Shown here: positions 62,110 through 64,000 of the stretch, one piece after another | Layout: each line of letters opens with the position of its first letter | How positions within the stretch are numbered: the stretch's first letter is position 1 | DNA from: Anaeromyxobacter terrae | GTDB lineage: Bacteria; Myxococcota; Myxococcia; Myxococcales; Anaeromyxobacteraceae | DNA: 64,000 bases | Direction of reading: 5' to 3' | NCBI RefSeq assembly: GCF_022690685.1 | Contig: NZ_JALCYY010000011.1 | Coordinates: 62,001-126,000 of the forward strand | Notes under the pieces: generated by a model | The model's database searches: none | What the model was told of the DNA's origin: nothing | What the model saw: the letters and a program-made list of their open reading frames with translations, nothing else | Made by a program: the position numbers and the translations under genes

Positions 62110-62664
62110 CACCCGGCGCGCCCGTGGGCCGGCCGGCGTGACGCGCGGCGGGCGCGACCGGCGGCGGCGGGCCGGAGTCTTCACGGCGGCGCGCAGCGCG
62201 TCCGCGAAGGCCCGCACGCGCACCGGCGCCACGCCGTCCGCGAGCTCGCCCTCGCGCACCGCGAGGGTCGCGAGCGGCGCCTTGCCGGCGAGCTTGCGCA
62301 TCTGCCCGAACGCGCGGTCGCTGCCGATGCCGCCGAGCGTGACGAAGAAGGCGAGCTTGGGCAGCCGCTCGCGCTCGAGCCACAGGAAGGTCCGCACCGG
62401 CGTGGAGACCGAGGCCATCCAGACCGGACCGCCCACGACGACGAGGTCGTAGCGCGCGGGATCGTGGCGCGGGCGCTCGATGACGTTCGTGACCCCGAGG
62501 ATCGTCTCGAGCTCGCAGCGCACGAAGCCTGTCAGCCCCTGCCGATCCGCGCGGTCGCGGATCTCCTCGAGATCGGCGCCGAGCGCGCGGGCGATCGCGG
62601 CGGCGAGCCGCCTCGTGTGGCCGGATCGCGAGAAGTAGACGACCAGGACGCTGGGTCTCTGCAT
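62089..62664 (-). CDS. Flavodoxin-like protein
   Basis: 191 residues. The FMN phosphate loop is YFSRSGHTRRLA at about 10-21, and the other FMN loops are VVGGPVWMASVSTPVRTFLW and FFVTLGGIGSDRAFGQM. It belongs to the flavodoxin/NAD(P)H-quinone-reductase-like group that includes HemG-type and general flavodoxins. The C-terminal 35 residues are Arg/Pro-rich and extend beyond the fold. Electron partner unknown. It overlaps the DUF362 gene tail to tail. Confidence 0.85.
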   Translation of the reverse strand: MQRPSVLVVYFSRSGHTRRLAAAIARALGADLEEIRDRADRQGLTGFVRCELETILGVTNVIERPRHDPARYDLVVVGGPVWMASVSTPVRTFLWLERERLPKLAFFVTLGGIGSDRAFGQMRKLAGKAPLATLAVREGELADGVAPVRVRAFADALRAAVKTPARRRRSRPPRVTPAGPRARRVSAELPA

Positions 62665-63090
62665 GGCGGGCCTCGCGCGCCTCCGCGCCCGCAGCGGGCG
62701 GGAGGAAGCGCGTCCGAGTATCCGCCTGCGATCCGCGAGGAGCGCCGGGGCTCATGGGGACGGCGGCCGCGCCTGCGGGGCTCCTCCCAACGCGGACGGG
62801 TGACGTCTCGCCGGGCGGGCGCACAGGACGCGTTCCCCTGGACCCCCGCTCGCTCGGCGCAGCAGCTCGGCGCCCCTTCCGGCTGCGCCTGAGCTCCGCG
62901 TCGCACCCGCGTCGCAGGGCTCCGCATCTGCATCGCCCGGTTGCCCGCCGGGGCGATGCCCGCCCGCGCGTCGACCTGGCGCTCGCGCGCGCGGCGCGCG
63001 GCCCCGGGCGGAGCGGCGCGCGGAAGCGCCCGGCGCGCGAAGATCCTGTCGCGGCGCTCGAAGGAGCGGCGGAGCGGAGGCGGAACCGAG
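62665..63090. other. Intergenic region, no gene seen
   Basis: About 426 bases between divergent genes. Frames are Arg/Pro/Ala-rich without recognisable protein features or ribosome sites. It presumably carries promoters for the flavodoxin and the site-2 protease. No clear repeat or hairpin terminator was noticed. Confidence 0.35.
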
Positions 63091-64000
63091 ATGGCGAGGA
63101 CGGGCCTCGAGATCGGCCGGGTGGGAGGCATCCGCATCCGGCTGGACGTGACGCTGCTCCTCGCGCTGCCGTTCCTGGCCTGGATGTTCGCGCGCGCCGT
63201 CCCCGAGCTCGCGGCGCTCGCGGGCGTCGCGCCGGAGCGGATCCCGGGACCGCGCTGGGCCTGGGGCCTCGCGCTCGCCGCCGGCCTCTTCGTCTCGGTG
63301 CTCCTCCACGAGCTCGCGCACTGCCTCGTCCTCGTGCGCCGCGGAGGCCGGGTGCGCGCGATCACGCTCATGGTCATCGGCGGCGTGACCGAGGTGGCCG
63401 AGCCGCCTGCGGACATTCGCGCCGAGGCGGGCGTCGCCGTCGCCGGGCCGGCCGCGAGCCTCGCCCTCGCCCTCGTCGCCTTCGGCCTCTCCGCGGCGGC
63501 GCTGCGCGCCGGGGCCCCCGCGCTGGTGTTCGCGCTCGAGACCCTCGCGCGAGTCAACCTCGCGCTCGGGCTGTTCAACCTCCTTCCCGCGTTCCCGATG
63601 GACGGGGGCCGCGTCCTCCGCGCCGTGCTGGCGCGGCGGCGGAGCGTGGCCGAGGCGACGCGGATCGCCGCGAACGTGGGCAAGGCCTTCGCCGCGTTCT
63701 TCGCGGCGATCGGCTTCGCGTCCGGGAACCCGATCCTCATCCTCGTCGCGTTCTTCGTGTGGGCCGGCGCGCACGCGGAGGAGCACGACGTGCTCGTGCG
63801 CGCGCTGCTCGGCGACCTGCGGGTGAGCGAGATCATGACCCCCTCGCCGAGCGCGGTCGCGCCCGACGAGACGGTGTTCGCCGTGGGGGAGCGGATGCTG
63901 CGCGAGCGGCGGGTCGCGCTGCCGGTGATCGACGGCGGCCGCGCCGCGGGCTTCGTGCGGATCGAGGCGGTGGAGAAGCTGCCCATCGAGGAGCGCCGGC
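63091..64000 (+). CDS. Site-2 protease (M50) with CBS domains, N-terminal part
   Basis: The first 303 codons are present; the gene runs off the right edge. The zinc protease motif HELAH is at 73-77 in a membrane helix (FVSVLLHELAHCLVLV), and the second ligand motif is NLLPAFPMDGGRV (N163, D171). Several hydrophobic helices surround them. From about 245 a CBS domain begins (VSEIMTPSPSAVAPDETVFAVGERML, then ALPVIDGGRAAGFVRIEAVE). Such M50 proteases cut membrane-bound substrates, with CBS domains sensing nucleotides. GGAGG lies upstream of the ATG. Confidence 0.9.
   Translation, partial: MARTGLEIGRVGGIRIRLDVTLLLALPFLAWMFARAVPELAALAGVAPERIPGPRWAWGLALAAGLFVSVLLHELAHCLVLVRRGGRVRAITLMVIGGVTEVAEPPADIRAEAGVAVAGPAASLALALVAFGLSAAALRAGAPALVFALETLARVNLALGLFNLLPAFPMDGGRVLRAVLARRRSVAEATRIAANVGKAFAAFFAAIGFASGNPILILVAFFVWAGAHAEEHDVLVRALLGDLRVSEIMTPSPSAVAPDETVFAVGERMLRERRVALPVIDGGRAAGFVRIEAVEKLPIEERR

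Noticed and set aside
62665-63090. Possible small genes in the gap before the site-2 protease
   Set aside because: Frames are Arg/Pro-rich, without ribosome sites or protein-like segments on either strand.

Overview
The window is very GC-rich, densely packed DNA from a bacterial chromosome. It carries about 55 supportable protein genes, no rRNA or tRNA genes, no CRISPR array and no insertion sequence that I could find. Gene content points to a myxobacterium-like organism, most like Anaeromyxobacter: two sigma-54 enhancer-binding proteins, a leucine/isovalerate (liu-type) operon, hopanoid genes, AddAB, a polysulfide-reductase-type respiratory unit, a di-heme cytochrome c peroxidase and hemerythrin. 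The assignment is inference from content and composition, not from a search.

Layout. 1-6347 (minus): a catabolic operon with two acyl-CoA dehydrogenases, both methylcrotonyl-CoA carboxylase subunits and the start of a CoA-transferase. A PrpR-type sigma-54 activator (6658-8643) diverges from it. 8837-10552: an RpoH-like sigma factor, an orphan MqsA-like zinc/HTH protein and a small unknown. 10512-19900 (minus): a hopanoid/carotenoid operon, hpnA-hpnH-fni-FAD oxidoreductase-squalene/phytoene synthase-shc, ending in a gene that fuses a CruF-type carotenoid hydratase domain to an HpnG-type nucleoside phosphorylase domain. 20244-26395: a YihY membrane protein, UspA, a DUF169 protein flanked by two paralogous Cys-rich microproteins, and several small unknown genes.

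26499-31242 (minus): a second, large biotin-dependent acyl-CoA carboxylase pair. 31481-32350: a ChrB-like gene remnant and a methyltransferase. 32628-37492: a Fur-box-headed iron cluster with an outer-membrane-type protein, two FeoA, FeoB and a FeoB-associated small membrane protein, then a second outer-membrane protein. 37569-44324 (minus): a sulfur-respiration operon with a FadL-like porin, PsrA, PsrB, two YeeE/YedE half-transporters (one carrying a Cys-less rhodanese domain and a GGGGC tail) and NrfD/PsrC. A divergent sigma-54 activator (44562-46025) faces it, with a readable -24/-12 element and palindromes between them.

46044-48871 (minus): a 2-oxoacid:ferredoxin oxidoreductase built as two fusion proteins. 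49113-50168: cytochrome c peroxidase. 50336-56355: AddB/AddA recombination nuclease. 56434-64000: a cold-shock protein, an Asp/Arg-rich exported protein, hemerythrin, the radical SAM enzyme AmrS, an exported Pcm-type methyltransferase, a Tat-exported DUF362 protein, a flavodoxin and the start of a site-2 protease with CBS domains.

The genes outline an organism that oxidises branched-chain acids to acyl-CoAs, runs ferredoxin-linked 2-oxoacid metabolism, respires sulfur compounds, imports ferrous iron and makes hopanoids. The best candidates for undescribed biology are the sulfur operon with its swinging-arm-like rhodanese fusion and local sigma-54 control, the CruF-HpnG fusion, and the DUF169/twin microprotein locus.
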